Positions 23,601-27,448 are shown, counted from the first letter of the stretch. The stretch is 33,957 nucleotides of DNA from Hydrogenophaga sp. (GCA_016790705.1 JAEUOT010000018.1:1-33957), one strand, 5' to 3'. A program made the numbers and translations. The notes: generated from the sequence alone by a model not told the origin.

Positions 23601-26600
23601 GAAATCTCGACCATCGCCACCCCAGAGGTAATCCGCCCCTTCTCCGCCCAGCAGCTCGTCGTCCCCGTCGTAGCCGATCAGCACGTCGTCATCGCCCTCG
23701 CCGTACAACTTGTCGTTGTCGTTGGCGCCGTAGATGATGTCGTTGCCGGCGCCCCCCCAGAATCGCGCACCTTCTGCGCCCGTGCCTGCGGCGAGCACGT
23801 CTGGAGCCTGCCCCAACTGCAGCTTGTAGACAACGGGCAGACCCACTTCATCGGGCGCATGGTTAGAAATTTGGCCGAGCTTGACGTCCAGCGGATTGCC
23901 CAAGGTCATCGTCAAGGTCAGCGAGGCCTCGATGCGCAGCTTGGCGCCGTCTCCCACATCGAAGAAATACAGGTACGACTGCGTCTGATCGCTCCACTTC
24001 TTGTCCACCGAAATGTCGAACTTGGCCAGCTCGGGGTGGGGGATCGGCTCATTGGTGATCGTCCCGTCGGCATGCCGATAGCGGTAGGTGAACTCCGAGG
24101 TCGTATTTCCTCCTGCGTAGAGGTACCGCCCGCCTTGCTGGTAATAGATGCCCGGCTCCCCCCCGACCAAGCCCCACTGCATGTCGAACACAAGCCCGGC
24201 GCCCAGGAAGTCGTTCCCGCTGCCGCCATAGGCCGTGTCCTTGCCCGCGCCGCTCAGGATGATGTCGTTGTTCTCTCCGCCATCGAGCCAGTCGTTGCCC
24301 CCGCGCCCGTCCAGGATGTCATTGCCCACGCCGCCGGCCAGCACGCTCTGCGCGTCCGTGGCCTGCAGGATGTCGTTACCCTGCCCGCCGTCGGCGGCGT
24401 CGTTGTTGATCGCGAGGTCGACGTAGTTGTTGTCGACCCGCGTGGTCAGCGGTTGCGGGGTGGTCTCGGGGGCCTTGGGCGCGGCTTCCTCGCCGTTGAG
24501 CTGGATGCCGAACTGCCCGGCGCTCCAGTTCTTGAGGTAGACGGTGTTTTTCTTGTCGCCGTCCTTGTAGATCGCCAGCGTGGTGGTGGCGCCCAGCGTG
24601 TGTTTGCGGATCACGTAGCCGTCGCTGGTCACCCAGGCGGCCTTGGCCGCGTCATAGTTGGCCTTCCAGTCCAAGGAAAAGCCACGCGCCGAGAACAGCA
24701 GCGTGTTCGCACCCTGCTGGTCGTCGATGAAGTCGGCACCACTGTCGGTTTCGACTAGGTAACCATCGTCACCCTCCCCGCCCTGCATGAAATCGGCCCC
24801 GGCACCGCCATAGATATAGTCGTTACCGGATCCAGTGCGAATGAAGTCGGCGCCTGCACCGCCGTTCACATCATCTTTCTTGGCGCCGCCTTCGATCCAG
24901 TCAGCCCCATCACCACCTTTGATGGAGTTTGTATCGCTGCCACCCCAGATCCAATCACTTCCGCTGCCACCGTCCAACGTGGCCTTGCCTTGAACCTTGC
25001 GGGCGTCCAACAGGTCGTTGCCTTCTCCGCCGCTCATCACCGAGGTCTCAGGCACGGCTTCAGAGGCAACGGATTCGTCGATCAGGTAGTCGCGCCCGAT
25101 GCCGCCTTCTAGGGTGTCCGAACCGGCCCCACCGTGCAGTAGGTCGTTGCCTTCTCCGCCGACCAGCGTGTCGCTGCCTTTGCCCCCGTACAGACCGTCG
25201 TTGTCCGCACCGCCGTCCAGGTTGTCGTTGCCTTCACCGCCCAACAACAAGTCATCACCATCATCGCCCCGAAGCCGGTCGTTGCCAGCACCACCTAGCA
25301 GAGTGTCGTTTTCTGCGCCACCATACAACTCGTCGTCGCCCGACTGGCCGTCGAGATAGTCCTTGCCGGCCAGTCCATACAGCTTATCGGCGCCGCCGCC
25401 GCCGTAAACTCGATCATCAGTGTCTCCGCCCGAAATCCCGGAATCATTCTTATCCGTCCCGAAAATCACCTGGGGTTTTACTACATTGGGACCACCCAGC
25501 CCCAATTCAACTTCGATTGTGCTGTGCAAATCGGAATAGAGAATCGGTTTTCCACTTGTCAGCACCTCCTGTGCATAATCACCCTTATTCTTCAGCAAGA
25601 GCAAATTCAGCATGGAGATTCGGTCTTCATACCACATATCGCTGATACTGAATTCATAATCTGTATCCCCATACTGACGAGCATTTGCATCAGCCTGCCA
25701 ATCCTTGGCTATTTGGCTATGAAGATCCTTAAGTCTTGATATCGCATCAGCACTGATTGCTTGAACCCAAACTGGGCTCAATGCATACAAAGCCATGAAG
25801 GCACTGAAGTCTGTCCGCGCTTGGGCTGCTGTAGGCGGTGTTGCCGAAATTTTCATTTCGCCAGACAACGCGCTTGTCACCGTGGCAATCTGACTTGCAA
25901 ACTCTCGAACCTGATCATCAGTTGCTTGGTCACTCAGTTTTTCGGTGCCAGGAGCCCAAACTCGGGCCAAAGCATTGAGCACAGCCACCGACTCCCTTCC
26001 CGCCCTTGAAGAAGCCGCATTGTCAAACACGCTATCAAGGTCCGCACGAACTAGCTTTTTATCGATTCGACCCAACAAAATCGTTACATATACGACCCCA
26101 ATAGGATCCAAATGTGCCGCCCCCGCTCCATCCGTAAAGGCATCCAAAGCCCGCCAGACACTGTCAGGAATTCTGGAACCCAAATAATCAAAGAATGGGC
26201 GACCGTACCGCTCATTCAGTGCCTCAGCAGCAAAAGCAGCACCAACTGCGGCGGCACCACCAATAAGAGCAACGCCTGTCGCCCCCAAAACAACCGGGGC
26301 TACAATTCCAGCACCGACACCAAACAATGCGGCCAGAAGTATGGAAATACCCGCCTCCCCAGCCTTATTTCCATCACCTTCTGAGATTGCGGTGTAGACC
26401 CCCTTGACATCATAGTAGGCCCCTGCAATCTCCCCCCCCCACTTTGCAATAAAACCCAGCCTACCGGCATAAGTCTCGAGACGGGCCTCCACAGATACTG
26501 CGTTGTCTCGCAATGTTTCGTAAACATTTTGTTGATCACGCGCCATCTCCAACCAATAGTTGGCCAGTTCACTGTTGCCAGCAGCGGCTGCATTTTTAAA

Positions 26601-26783
26601 AAATCCATCAATCTGAATATACATCTGGTAATGCTGCTCAGCCAGCACCGCCAATCTCTGCTCAGCCCCCAATTCAGCGCGCTCGAATGCAGAAACAACC
26701 CCACTCGCAAAATTCCCCAAAAGCGACTTTATTTTTTCCCAGAACTCCGCCTCGCGTTGATAGGACAACATCAGTTCACTCAT
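4968..26783 (-). CDS. Giant multidomain RTX protein, type I secreted, with serralysin-like protease domain
   Basis: This is one uninterrupted frame of 7271 codons, roughly 0.74 MDa estimated from length. Modules in order are: an Ala/Gly-rich hydrophobic N-terminal region (1-440); RTX repeats (about 445-1375); a serralysin-like zinc protease (about 1378-1578, HEIGHALGLKH at 1520-1530); alternating RTX blocks and haemolysin-related modules (about 1641-4755); nine Ig/cadherin-like modules (about 4756-5784); cadherin-like and VCBS modules (about 5785-6318); an SdrD-like module; two ~300-residue cassettes (6436-7033); and an EF-hand-like C-terminal region. No Sec signal peptide is present, as expected for type I secretion. 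The start is firm: AGGAGGTGAT directly precedes the ATG. It is the last gene of a locus encoding its presumed exporter. Whether it is adhesin, protease, toxin or a mixture cannot be settled from sequence. No HlyC-type acyltransferase is nearby. Confidence 0.93.
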   Translation of the reverse strand: MSELMLSYQREAEFWEKIKSLLGNFASGVVSAFERAELGAEQRLAVLAEQHYQMYIQIDGFFKNAAAAGNSELANYWLEMARDQQNVYETLRDNAVSVEARLETYAGRLGFIAKWGGEIAGAYYDVKGVYTAISEGDGNKAGEAGISILLAALFGVGAGIVAPVVLGATGVALIGGAAAVGAAFAAEALNERYGRPFFDYLGSRIPDSVWRALDAFTDGAGAAHLDPIGVVYVTILLGRIDKKLVRADLDSVFDNAASSRAGRESVAVLNALARVWAPGTEKLSDQATDDQVREFASQIATVTSALSGEMKISATPPTAAQARTDFSAFMALYALSPVWVQAISADAISRLKDLHSQIAKDWQADANARQYGDTDYEFSISDMWYEDRISMLNLLLLKNKGDYAQEVLTSGKPILYSDLHSTIEVELGLGGPNVVKPQVIFGTDKNDSGISGGDTDDRVYGGGGADKLYGLAGKDYLDGQSGDDELYGGAENDTLLGGAGNDRLRGDDGDDLLLGGEGNDNLDGGADNDGLYGGKGSDTLVGGEGNDLLHGGAGSDTLEGGIGRDYLIDESVASEAVPETSVMSGGEGNDLLDARKVQGKATLDGGSGSDWIWGGSDTNSIKGGDGADWIEGGAKKDDVNGGAGADFIRTGSGNDYIYGGAGADFMQGGEGDDGYLVETDSGADFIDDQQGANTLLFSARGFSLDWKANYDAAKAAWVTSDGYVIRKHTLGATTTLAIYKDGDKKNTVYLKNWSAGQFGIQLNGEEAAPKAPETTPQPLTTRVDNNYVDLAINNDAADGGQGNDILQATDAQSVLAGGVGNDILDGRGGNDWLDGGENNDIILSGAGKDTAYGGSGNDFLGAGLVFDMQWGLVGGEPGIYYQQGGRYLYAGGNTTSEFTYRYRHADGTITNEPIPHPELAKFDISVDKKWSDQTQSYLYFFDVGDGAKLRIEASLTLTMTLGNPLDVKLGQISNHAPDEVGLPVVYKLQLGQAPDVLAAGTGAEGARFWGGAGNDIIYGANDNDKLYGEGDDDVLIGYDGDDELLGGEGADYLWGGDGRDFLDGGSGNDGRLIGGYGSDVIYGGADDDSLIGDTPYLFGTNWYPAGEDTARHGDDYLDGGTGNDKLWGDFGDDYLYGGDGDDYGFGGEGDDYLWGQANKDTLIGGQGNDHLDGGDGNDNLQGEEGDDRLVGGGGINNLMGGKGNDILIAGNQGDVALGGAGEDVLIGGDGNDYLYGDGDGSGDGADFLEGGKGQDQLSGMGGADVYVFNLGDGQDTINDDGSDGTRNVVVFKFAPSQLRKVKREGVNLVIEYGTNDSITAMGFYGRGAPGSADGSERVVVGPAQYSITEVQFSDGTTWSSLDLLRMAPPPEPVAPGTDPFQATEGNYFVNALLDREEVRAAGKHELTFGFSSSVAAGVTGVKLFSEDDKAAVREALSRFSDVLNLRFVEVDNAASADLSFHLDDLLSANLGGFAGYASAGTGEVHLNSALYAEEYLLEEGGYGTRGSLAVGESGFETLLHEIGHALGLKHPFEQPMLPESEDNRSNTVMSYTHSDAPQTNLGAFDIAALQYLYGVAGNLNAGDDSYTLSTRFIQDAGGADTLDLSAETEAVTADLTPGSWIHRGAKAQSILADGQAHISYATVLENVVGGSGNDGLTGNDLANRMEGGVGDDSLRGGRGNDTLIGGEGADTYTFTVGDGDDVINESGSDARIVINGASIQQLYLASGRLYYGEAEDRVQVDLAAVATVTVGGVSYSQADFLQAVAIVASDSGDITLGDGQYRAKLLGDGGWSIDGNALANALTGNRGNNVLRGGAGDDSLYGGGGDDALYGQDGNDVLSGQEGNDLLVGGAGNDSYLLGAGRSLINDTEGSNRVVLGDSAVDFGKVESGLTVGLLNFTEGGAAPAAGDFRASTNTLVQGAGQSLQGAYVLLGDAEHGSLVQGGLDAHMSEVQDSQGRRLDWAMLMQQARSDRSSTAYAADHQRWYGSDTADSVEATSANHTFVMGRGDDTIVAKGGGNTFLFSVGDGRDSLRLLDTPSDAAVNTLRFGPGITAQDLRLVLDGLVIQVGDDGQDRIRIEGFNSGNVHTQTAVDRFEFVDGTVLSYAELLQRGFDLSGTVGSDSLTGSVLVDRISGGAGDDTLAGGAGNDVYSFSAGDGLDWIRETVGDDVDVLRLLNTNPSDVNVWRGPEDLWLTLSGEGGVGGTVVLEGQLGGQGRGVERVVFADGTVWTAQQLLDRAQVGQTPALRIEGTAGDDSLRGAGGDDLLLGLSGNDVLEGGAGDDTYLFRAGAGQDTVLESAQQGNADRVRFEALDAGSVDRKRVGNDLVFTVGGSDRLTVRNFFSDPSAVVEYFEFSDRVLSAADMRLAVLEGTAGDDSLIGYDSDDQMQGRAGNDHLAGLAGNDQLSGGAGDDTLEGGAGSDTYTFDLGDGHDVLTETGSDVDDDVLVLGAHLTTDNVRAVRAGDDLLVYVRSSDEHVSLSGWFGAAGPGIDAVRFADGTEWTAAELQAFATASVTVGDGADFVAGTLDADALQGLGGNDTLYGERGDDTLEGGRGDDLLSGGAGNDLYLYRTGDGNDVLKDKSGSGSDWLQLAADIDPLAVRVTRDESSLYLHMPDGARVTVLNAYTGSGNALAGVRFEAGTEWNRAELERRANLPTSGNDLIIGGAGNDSLSGGAAEDTLKGLDGNDTLSGGAGNDLLYGGLGHDTYTIDAGDGNDVIVDEGGTDTLRLGAGIRPEDLMVFRTADNRLELQHYGSGTQVSFEARIFQDPDLGPVMLSSAVERVRFHDGTLWTGADLARYALWRPTEGAEEYVGSERGEILDGLGGDDTLVGGLGSDQYVFKQGYGPLHIEDLDSSALGNDRLLLGEGIHPGDVSVRREGDQLLITVSGTDQIFVSHFFGTGDQAGAIEQIVFADGTIWTPNDVDQRLTVRSATEEADVIEGSGRGDTVFGGDGPDQIFGHAGDDSLDGGQGPDLVLGGDGNDTLAGGAVGGRYEPGPVYGPGDVGGLPWFFGEHDVLDGGSGDDTYLIEADSTNVEIRDAQGSNRIVLGEGVDAESIVISHYTDWMGTTHTVLDLKTAQILLAPDTRIDRIEAADGTVIDSGNWNDYLVREVAGGSGADTLSGGVGPQVMSGGGGDDVLTAGAGRDSLYGGTGNDRLYGGTADDVLGDAEGDNMLLGEAGNDGVYGSGYLSGGSGQDTLSGSGVLDGGIGNDVLGVTGPATVIYNRGDGWDEIKNYGYGADVDVWVCTDLLASEIEVQGVAVNGDLQSLSLKVLGSEDGLAGMLLVAGIVFGDGTVWSAQALLSHAVVRDTENHAGDSTLVGGAGNDSLAGFEGADVLLGKDGDDTLDGGVGDDLIEGDQGNDGLLGGEGNDVLVDLSGDDTLDGGAGDDELRIGGGLKTVLFGTGSGSDRVTLENVSGQSSGLIVQLSTGITSDQVSVWLTGSDLRIGLIPASEGGDGVEVLTISEWAAFTDRRAAVELHFADGEVWDPQTLQALLEDQLDLIGDQGDNRIAGTLEADALFGGAGNDSLSGLGGNDVLSGDSGADELEGGEGNDYLRGGEGADRLFGQAGDDILLGDDDADLLDGGTGNDFLDGGENNDHLMGGDGNDSLYGGTGSDLLDGGAGDDHIDLGAEVSPTGQYASTVRFGYGSGADTVVNAYAADRVQLLDGVTREDLSVGQDGDDLLISLNGSDDSLRIVGWAKSDYGSANRLESIVFADGSLFDLAHPTFAIVVGQPGNDYIDPTPFNDRIYGLNGNDYLSGGSGNDTLVGGAGNDSLYGGSGANLLNGGAGNDAYNLSGGSNTVVMGYDSGQDNLYSYLANHSVTVRFENNVLPKDVLIKNVVFGNGNAGTFSVVLAGSSAELGGIQFRFGADHVPTPWASFEFADGTSVSGSDLFARFSPTAFTAGADTRIGSDGRDALYGGAGADALVGGADDDLLDTGADNDRAWGGDGNDTIVGGGGNDTLVGGSGQDTYYFDYNFGTDVVEVERSRDGLLDRLEFGVGILPSDVTVSLVNGYLQFTLPSGAGQARIWNASTYGVHADDIPLSEVRFRDGTVWSAADVVSRLLKPSDVADQMSGSIVGDVIDGLGGDDRIAGLAGNDVLIGGEGNDTLEGQAGSDLLLGGLGDDSLVGGDGNDLLAGAEGDDSLVGGNGDDSYRFGLGDGHDVIDDFGYRLDETDTLEFGAGISLGDVTREWVGERLVLRLAGGESVSITGQGHARIGIERIRFADGTVIDPVTWSVVSRQVTLDAGGGWVSVGSESLLESLQVGPGVSPDELVAQRDGADLLLGSGSDGVRFVGWFADPVRHPILQVLFADGTLWTADDVSRLASSQAGGAGNDTLRADPGFPARLTGWAGNDVLVGSAGSDELTGGDGNDTLEGGWGSDVLDGGSGDDLYLADADDTVIERDGGGVDTVRMYSDVDVVARDVIENYEILGAAPINIVGSDVANRLVGTSGENRIEGRGGDDTLDGGLGADVLIGGEGNDVYVMDNAADTAVELEGQGDDTVLASFSYTIAAGSNIENVVLQGTANLGATGDNRANVLRGNSGRNQIAGGDGDDTLDGAAGADTLTGGLGNDRYVVDNALDQVVELADAGTDEVQASVSYAVSANVEHLTLIGAGDIDGTGNAANNRLQGNAGANRLNGGVGDDTLMGGQGRDTLAGGAGGDTYVFGRGDGEDLVLDAGGTGIDRILFGTGIAASDLLLRRTGNDLVITVRDSADRMVVQQQWTSAGQVERFEFEDGTVWGLSELEASLAAMATNSAPVVAAAAADQLAQVGRVFEFSIASVFADPDVGDRPIVRVSLHNGDPLPRWLSYDAAMQVFRGTPAEGDVGTLQLRLEATDSAQLMVSDLFEIVVRNPNDTSPLVQNALMDQRVLQGESLSYTVSVDSFVDLDVGDSLTLSASLLDGSALPRWLSFDPGTRTFNGVPGMDDVAPLSVTVTATDRRGRTASDVFDIVVVDAINDAPRVFRVVEDVAVVQGQAIDVVLPADLFVDREGDAISITVGLTNGAPLPDWLTWDPATRRIFGTSDSGTVGVTSVRVTGIDPAGRSIFEDFDVVVADINDAPVVTNPIGSLSFVEGPRVEYVLPGNIFTDPDMGDELTYRLETVSTPEHAKSTFSLSGSGVLSLVSDITPIANSLYYQGFRYTDLDYWDIGTWTFRLTAEDRQGLKTSTEFSLNVTPGLNHIPVWSKQAKPWVVPSAYSADLYEAPDSEKPISEVAWDKLYWSGKDQTPYLQDQFLPSLNGGFTVALPKFIDVDGDALTYSILPDGRWDLSSTVWKGRNTEDWSFEFGETPEGVKFADVSYVGVLPAPRYQSFTFLVTDEHGASSYSSFEAFANARAEFEQVPEIVVRENEAFSYRLPDNWVSDPDGDLLTVGEALDDYHQSAASYWNPLTGERELAFELKADPYTISGTPGDFSVGTYEITYSADERDVLTGNSMWPWGVSPEWRSDPPKLLPGMKPWAQTTLKITVLNVYDPHILRTPIADKVMQENTSLYIDAGSAFYKIDRDQVLTYSFSLTNGQALPSWLTFNKQNGILTGTAGSAQVGAYSIRVSATDLAGTVVSDEFDLTVELSPDNHAPELINPVVDQVYRAGRAFSFQVPGNTFADLDPGDRLTYSALQDNGNALPSWIRFNAYSMTFSGTVPAGQRAPTEIRLVATDQSGATAMDVFSLGIDEQGLPPLIGTPVPDQVTDEDAVYAYTLPADAFVDPTPASGMTYSATLADGSDLPEWLSFDSVAGRFEGTPLNEHVGVLQVRVTATKPDGGQSSDVYQLTVRNVNDAPLTQGERFATDALGVLTVAGSALLDNDSDIDPTNDVLTVSAVGDARNGTVSLLPDGQVRFVADAGYEGVASFRYTVADGQGGFTAAQVLVDVSRPKQPPVAMDGQADLEEDGSYRIGTGDLRFSDADGPDDAVSFTVFAPSRGVLRLAGEVVAGPTVVSRADLDAGRLVYTPLANDHGDGYASVDFKVDNGLVSVNSGVLTLNVKPVNDAPVAVADAARVKEDETPSVAGNLLTNDSDVDADAVLTLVNAGVHKGQFGQLRVQADGSYSYLLDNGLAAVQALGDGTSVEEHFSYDISDGLAASGAVLTITIEGTNDGPVANADVASVKEDTALTAAGNLLTNDTDVDTGAVLSLLNPGVRQGQYGQLTVQADGRYSYALDNALVAVQSLAEGATLKDTFSYDVSDGMAASSAMLTLTIRGTNDAPVAQSEVRDIQVGEATELTGNVLLNDSDIDSGTVLSVGNPRTVAGLYGSLVLGADGGYRYVLDISSSSVRDLAPGATLVDSFDYTVFDNDALSPLSAAAVLQVRIAGASVGTGRLSGHVYLDDQNDGVRNSEPGIAGTLITLRGVDDLGRAVTATATTDAAGYYEFANLRAGRYDLFETQPASYLDGKDTAGTGGGTVGADAITGIALAAGMHSQENNFGEQPVLPTGSIGDLVFMDCNNNGLQDVGERGVSGVTVKLLNAVGAVLDSTVTDANGRYLFGGLSAGGYAVQVVAPAGYAYAKRDQGSDNALDSDVDASGRTATFTLGAGASDLSWDAGLTGLPVKIRYCFDGNSATDGVDGNSRVYTDAATGVSVSATAWSRDKCLGTWSKAWLGAFAGGHGVTDSSEGSGSGAEHTIDNSGRDNFVVYQFSTRVTVDKAFLGYVCGDSDMTVWIGNATTPITTMSNAVLSALGFTEVNHGGGYTRWADLNANGVEGNVLVVAAKQGESNDYFKLQQLEVGVVACPAPAKASLGSRVWCDSNGNGLQDSGEAGVAGVSVKLLDASNTVVATTTTNASGDYSFAGLAPADYQVEFVKPTGYGGFTLANQGSDDALDSDANPTTGRTGLTTLVAGENDPSWDAGLAPVNQVSTFAFAGCSASDGTDGNTRTSTVDGITVTASAWSRDKSSGAWAKAWLGAYTGGYGVTDSSEGSGSGSSHAVDNGGRDNFVVYQFSDKVVVDKAYLGYVSCDSDVSIWIGNYTGTISSMSNSVLSGLGFTEVNLGGSSARWADLNAAGVAGNTLVISAKVGESNDYFKVEKLVVAAPSKLVTPLVIDLGGDGIETTALQDSGGRFDLLGTGAAIHSGWITGDDAFLAIDRNRNSRIDDVSELFGGFAQGEAFARLAAFDDNGDGMVNASDARFAELRVWRDLDQNHETGQGELSTLEQAGVKSLGLASVFDPVLDAGGNVHGDTSTATLSDGKQVVMSDLFFAISASDGAGRELFTLNDLLPPTEAPLTNLTPALENQVSSLVQALATFAPASAGDSRLGLSPQNGQSPLLAASLS
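5685..6575 (-). repeat. SdrD-plus-beta cassette, copy B
   Basis: Residues 6737-7033 repeat the organisation of copy A almost position for position: VWCDSNGNGLQDSGEAG, WSRDKSSGAWAKAWLGAY, GYGVTDSSEGSGSG, DNFVVYQFSDKVVVDKAYLG and VSIWIGN. The second domain is clearly closer between copies than the SdrD part. This indicates a segmental duplication within the gene. Confidence 0.8.
6576..7478 (-). repeat. SdrD-plus-beta cassette, copy A
   Basis: Residues 6436-6736 form an SdrD B-like module (GSIGDLVFMDCNNNGLQD) followed by a ~170-residue domain with WSRDK, SKAWLGAFAGGHGVTDSSEG, DNFVVYQF and VWIGN. The second domain reminds me of regions in secreted PEP-CTERM-type proteins, but I cannot name a family. 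It contains five of the nine cysteines I found in the giant protein. Confidence 0.78.
7479..7829 (-). other. Single SdrD B-like module
   Basis: Residues about 6319-6435 start with SGHVYLDDQNDGVRNSEPG and continue to the typical GYYEFANLRAGRYDLFETQP. This is the Cna B-like/SdrD B-like fold with a calcium-loop signature. It introduces the two related modules in the cassettes that follow but lacks the extra beta domain they carry. Confidence 0.75.
7830..9429 (-). repeat. Cadherin-like modules followed by three VCBS repeats
   Basis: Residues about 5785-6318 begin with two cadherin-like modules (LDNDSDIDPTNDVLTV and the following PPVAMDGQADLEEDG unit). Then come three VCBS-type repeats (bases about 7845-8815) of roughly 105 residues. 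The first two are close copies, both with GNLLTND-D/T-DVD and FSYD-DG elements; the third is more diverged. VCBS repeats are frequent in long adhesins of aquatic bacteria. Confidence 0.82.
9430..12515 (-). repeat. Nine Ig/cadherin-like modules
   Basis: Residues about 4756-5784 contain nine putative Ig (He_PIG/CADG) modules. Seven share the pattern 'Leu-Pro-x-Trp-Leu-x-Phe/Trp-Asp ... Gly-Thr-Pro ... Val-Thr-Ala-Thr-Asp', with NDAP-type linkers. Modules five and six (about bases 10360-11230) are atypical, with many Trp, Tyr and Pro residues and slightly lower G+C. Modules of this type are common as spacers or carbohydrate-binding units in secreted bacterial giants. Confidence 0.8.
12516..21862 (-). 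repeat. Long alternation of RTX blocks and haemolysin-related beta modules
   Basis: Residues about 1641-4755 alternate short RTX nonapeptide runs with a ~60-75-residue beta module whose C-terminus reads like VRFADGTVWTAAEL. That module matches the haemolysin-type calcium-binding related family (PF06594). By eye I count about 16 here plus one before the protease. The copies are diverged from each other, so this is an old expansion rather than a recent tandem duplication. The layout suggests a long, stiff, calcium-dependent rod. Confidence 0.82.
22048..22652 (-). other. Serralysin-type (M10B) zinc metalloprotease domain inside the RTX giant
   Basis: Residues about 1378-1578 read as a metzincin catalytic domain. 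The zinc site HEIGHALGLKH gives His1520, Glu1521, His1524 and His1530, matching HExxHxxGxxH. Nineteen residues later the Met-turn SNTVMSYT has Met1549 and Tyr1551. The N-terminal half contains FGFSSS and FSDVLNLRFVEVDN, as serralysins do near their start. DIAALQYLYG after the Met-turn is also typical of serralysins. All catalytic residues are present, so activity is plausible. In ordinary serralysins this domain is N-terminal in a protein of about 480 residues; here it is internal, with RTX repeats on both sides. Confidence 0.92.
22659..25463 (-). repeat. RTX nonapeptide block 1 with inserted beta domains
   Basis: Residues about 445-1375 carry runs of the calcium-binding nonapeptide GGxGxDxLx, for example GGAGNDRLRGDDGDDLLLGG. 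They are broken by non-repeat segments: about 690-760, ending in LKNWSAGQFGIQLNG, and an unfamiliar segment at about 864-1004. A haemolysin-related module with the ending FSDGTTWSSLDLLRM closes the block just before the protease domain. Such repeats fold into calcium-filled parallel beta-rolls once outside the cell. Confidence 0.88.
25464..26783 (-). other. N-terminal module of the RTX giant: helical, with hydrophobic hairpin, low G+C
   Basis: Residues 1-440 contain no RTX repeats and resemble nothing I can name. Residues 1-110 look helical and charged. Residues 144-188 are a long Ala/Gly/Val/Leu stretch with small-residue spacing, able to form a membrane-inserting hairpin (bases 26220-26354). 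The rest looks helical. Base composition differs from the remainder of the gene: three sampled 60-base lines (25501, 25681, 26041) are each about 43% G+C and the line at 26461 about 55%, against about 75% for a line in the RTX region (15001). Pore-forming RTX toxins also carry their membrane-active part N-terminally, but no specific family match is claimed. Confidence 0.6.
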
Positions 26784-26793
26784 ATCACCTCCT
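26784..26793 (-). promoter_or_regulatory. Near-perfect ribosome-binding site of the RTX giant gene
   Basis: AGGAGGTGAT stands immediately before the ATG. It is complementary to the 3' end of 16S rRNA over nine or ten bases, far better than any other start in the window. It fixes the start of this very long gene and suggests strong initiation, although the core is only four bases from the ATG. Confidence 0.85.
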
Positions 26794-26805
26794 GAATTTT
26801 TAAAC

Positions 26806-27354
26806 TCACATCCATGAACGACGCGAAACTCGCGTGCAGAAGAGCTGGCCCCAAATTATCAAAACATAGCCCAACGAAGAGCTTATAAGAAGCCCATTCA
26901 TTAAGAACATCACACCGTATTTTGTCGAGCTTGAAATACTCAAAAAAAATGCTGCACGACCGACATGACTGGTCTCCGCGTAAGGCAGAATCCACAAAAC
27001 AAAGACAAACAATCCCATAAATAGAGCCACCAAGATCACATGCAAAAACTTATCACTATAGTTTTTGTATATAACCGTGCAATATTTGCCTCTCAAAAAG
27101 ACAAAGAAATAGACCACGATCCCTTGCCCAAGCAAAAGAGAAATGGCAAGAAAGGTTTCAGTAAAAATTGGATCTGGCGTCAAGCGCGCCAACGAAGATA
27201 CATTTGGCACCCAATGGACAAATGGCATCAAAAGATCATGAAGAATTTGAAGGGACGCCTGACGAGACAATGCATTACCCACCATCAACATCAAAACGTA
27301 ATGACCAAAAATTGCCAGACCAACGGGTGGAAGGCGAAATAGCGGTTTTTCCAT
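26806..27354 (-). CDS. Small four-helix membrane protein of unknown function, candidate immunity or accessory protein
   Basis: I do not recognise this 182-residue protein. It has four clear hydrophobic segments, at about 11-29, 63-87, 103-125 and 146-172, short loops, and a basic C-terminus (TRVSRRSWM), suggesting an inner-membrane protein with its C-terminus inside. No Sec signal, enzyme motif or known transporter motif is visible. A GAGGG five bases before the ATG supports the start. It ends 22 bases before the RTX giant gene and follows the TolC-like gene by 94 bases, so it is probably co-transcribed. Its composition is unlike the secretion genes: one sampled line is 33% G+C. A protector against the hydrophobic N-terminal module next door is one possibility. 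A regulatory or export helper is another. Confidence 0.75.
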   Translation of the reverse strand: MEKPLFRLPPVGLAIFGHYVLMLMVGNALSRQASLQILHDLLMPFVHWVPNVSSLARLTPDPIFTETFLAISLLLGQGIVVYFFVFLRGKYCTVIYKNYSDKFLHVILVALFMGLFVFVLWILPYAETSHVGRAAFFLSISSSTKYGVMFLMNGLLISSSLGYVLIIWGQLFCTRVSRRSWM

Positions 27355-27448
27355 TCAAACCCTCACTAATTATCAATAGGAATCAGCCTCACCAAATTCA
27401 TTCAAAACAAGACGCACCGATTTCATTACTTTTGTTTCCTCAGCCCCG

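Noticed and set aside
7806-24758. Many long plus-strand open frames opposite the giant gene (up to about 840 codons, e.g. 14658-17183 and 7806-10055)
   Set aside because: They are shadows of the repetitive, GC-rich RTX, Ig and VCBS coding sequence. Their products are low-complexity, rich in Arg, His, Val and Pro, with no recognisable domains, while the minus frame reads sensible domains throughout.
25464-26783. LapA-type N-terminal retention module
   Set aside because: I see no LapG-like di-alanine cleavage context before the repeats, and the head is helical with a hydrophobic hairpin, unlike the compact beta retention module.
27355-27448. Internal promoter before the small membrane gene (GATAAT with an upstream TTGGTG-like box)
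   Set aside because: The spacer would be only 15 bases and the region is AT-rich, so chance matches are likely. It is not strong enough to list.
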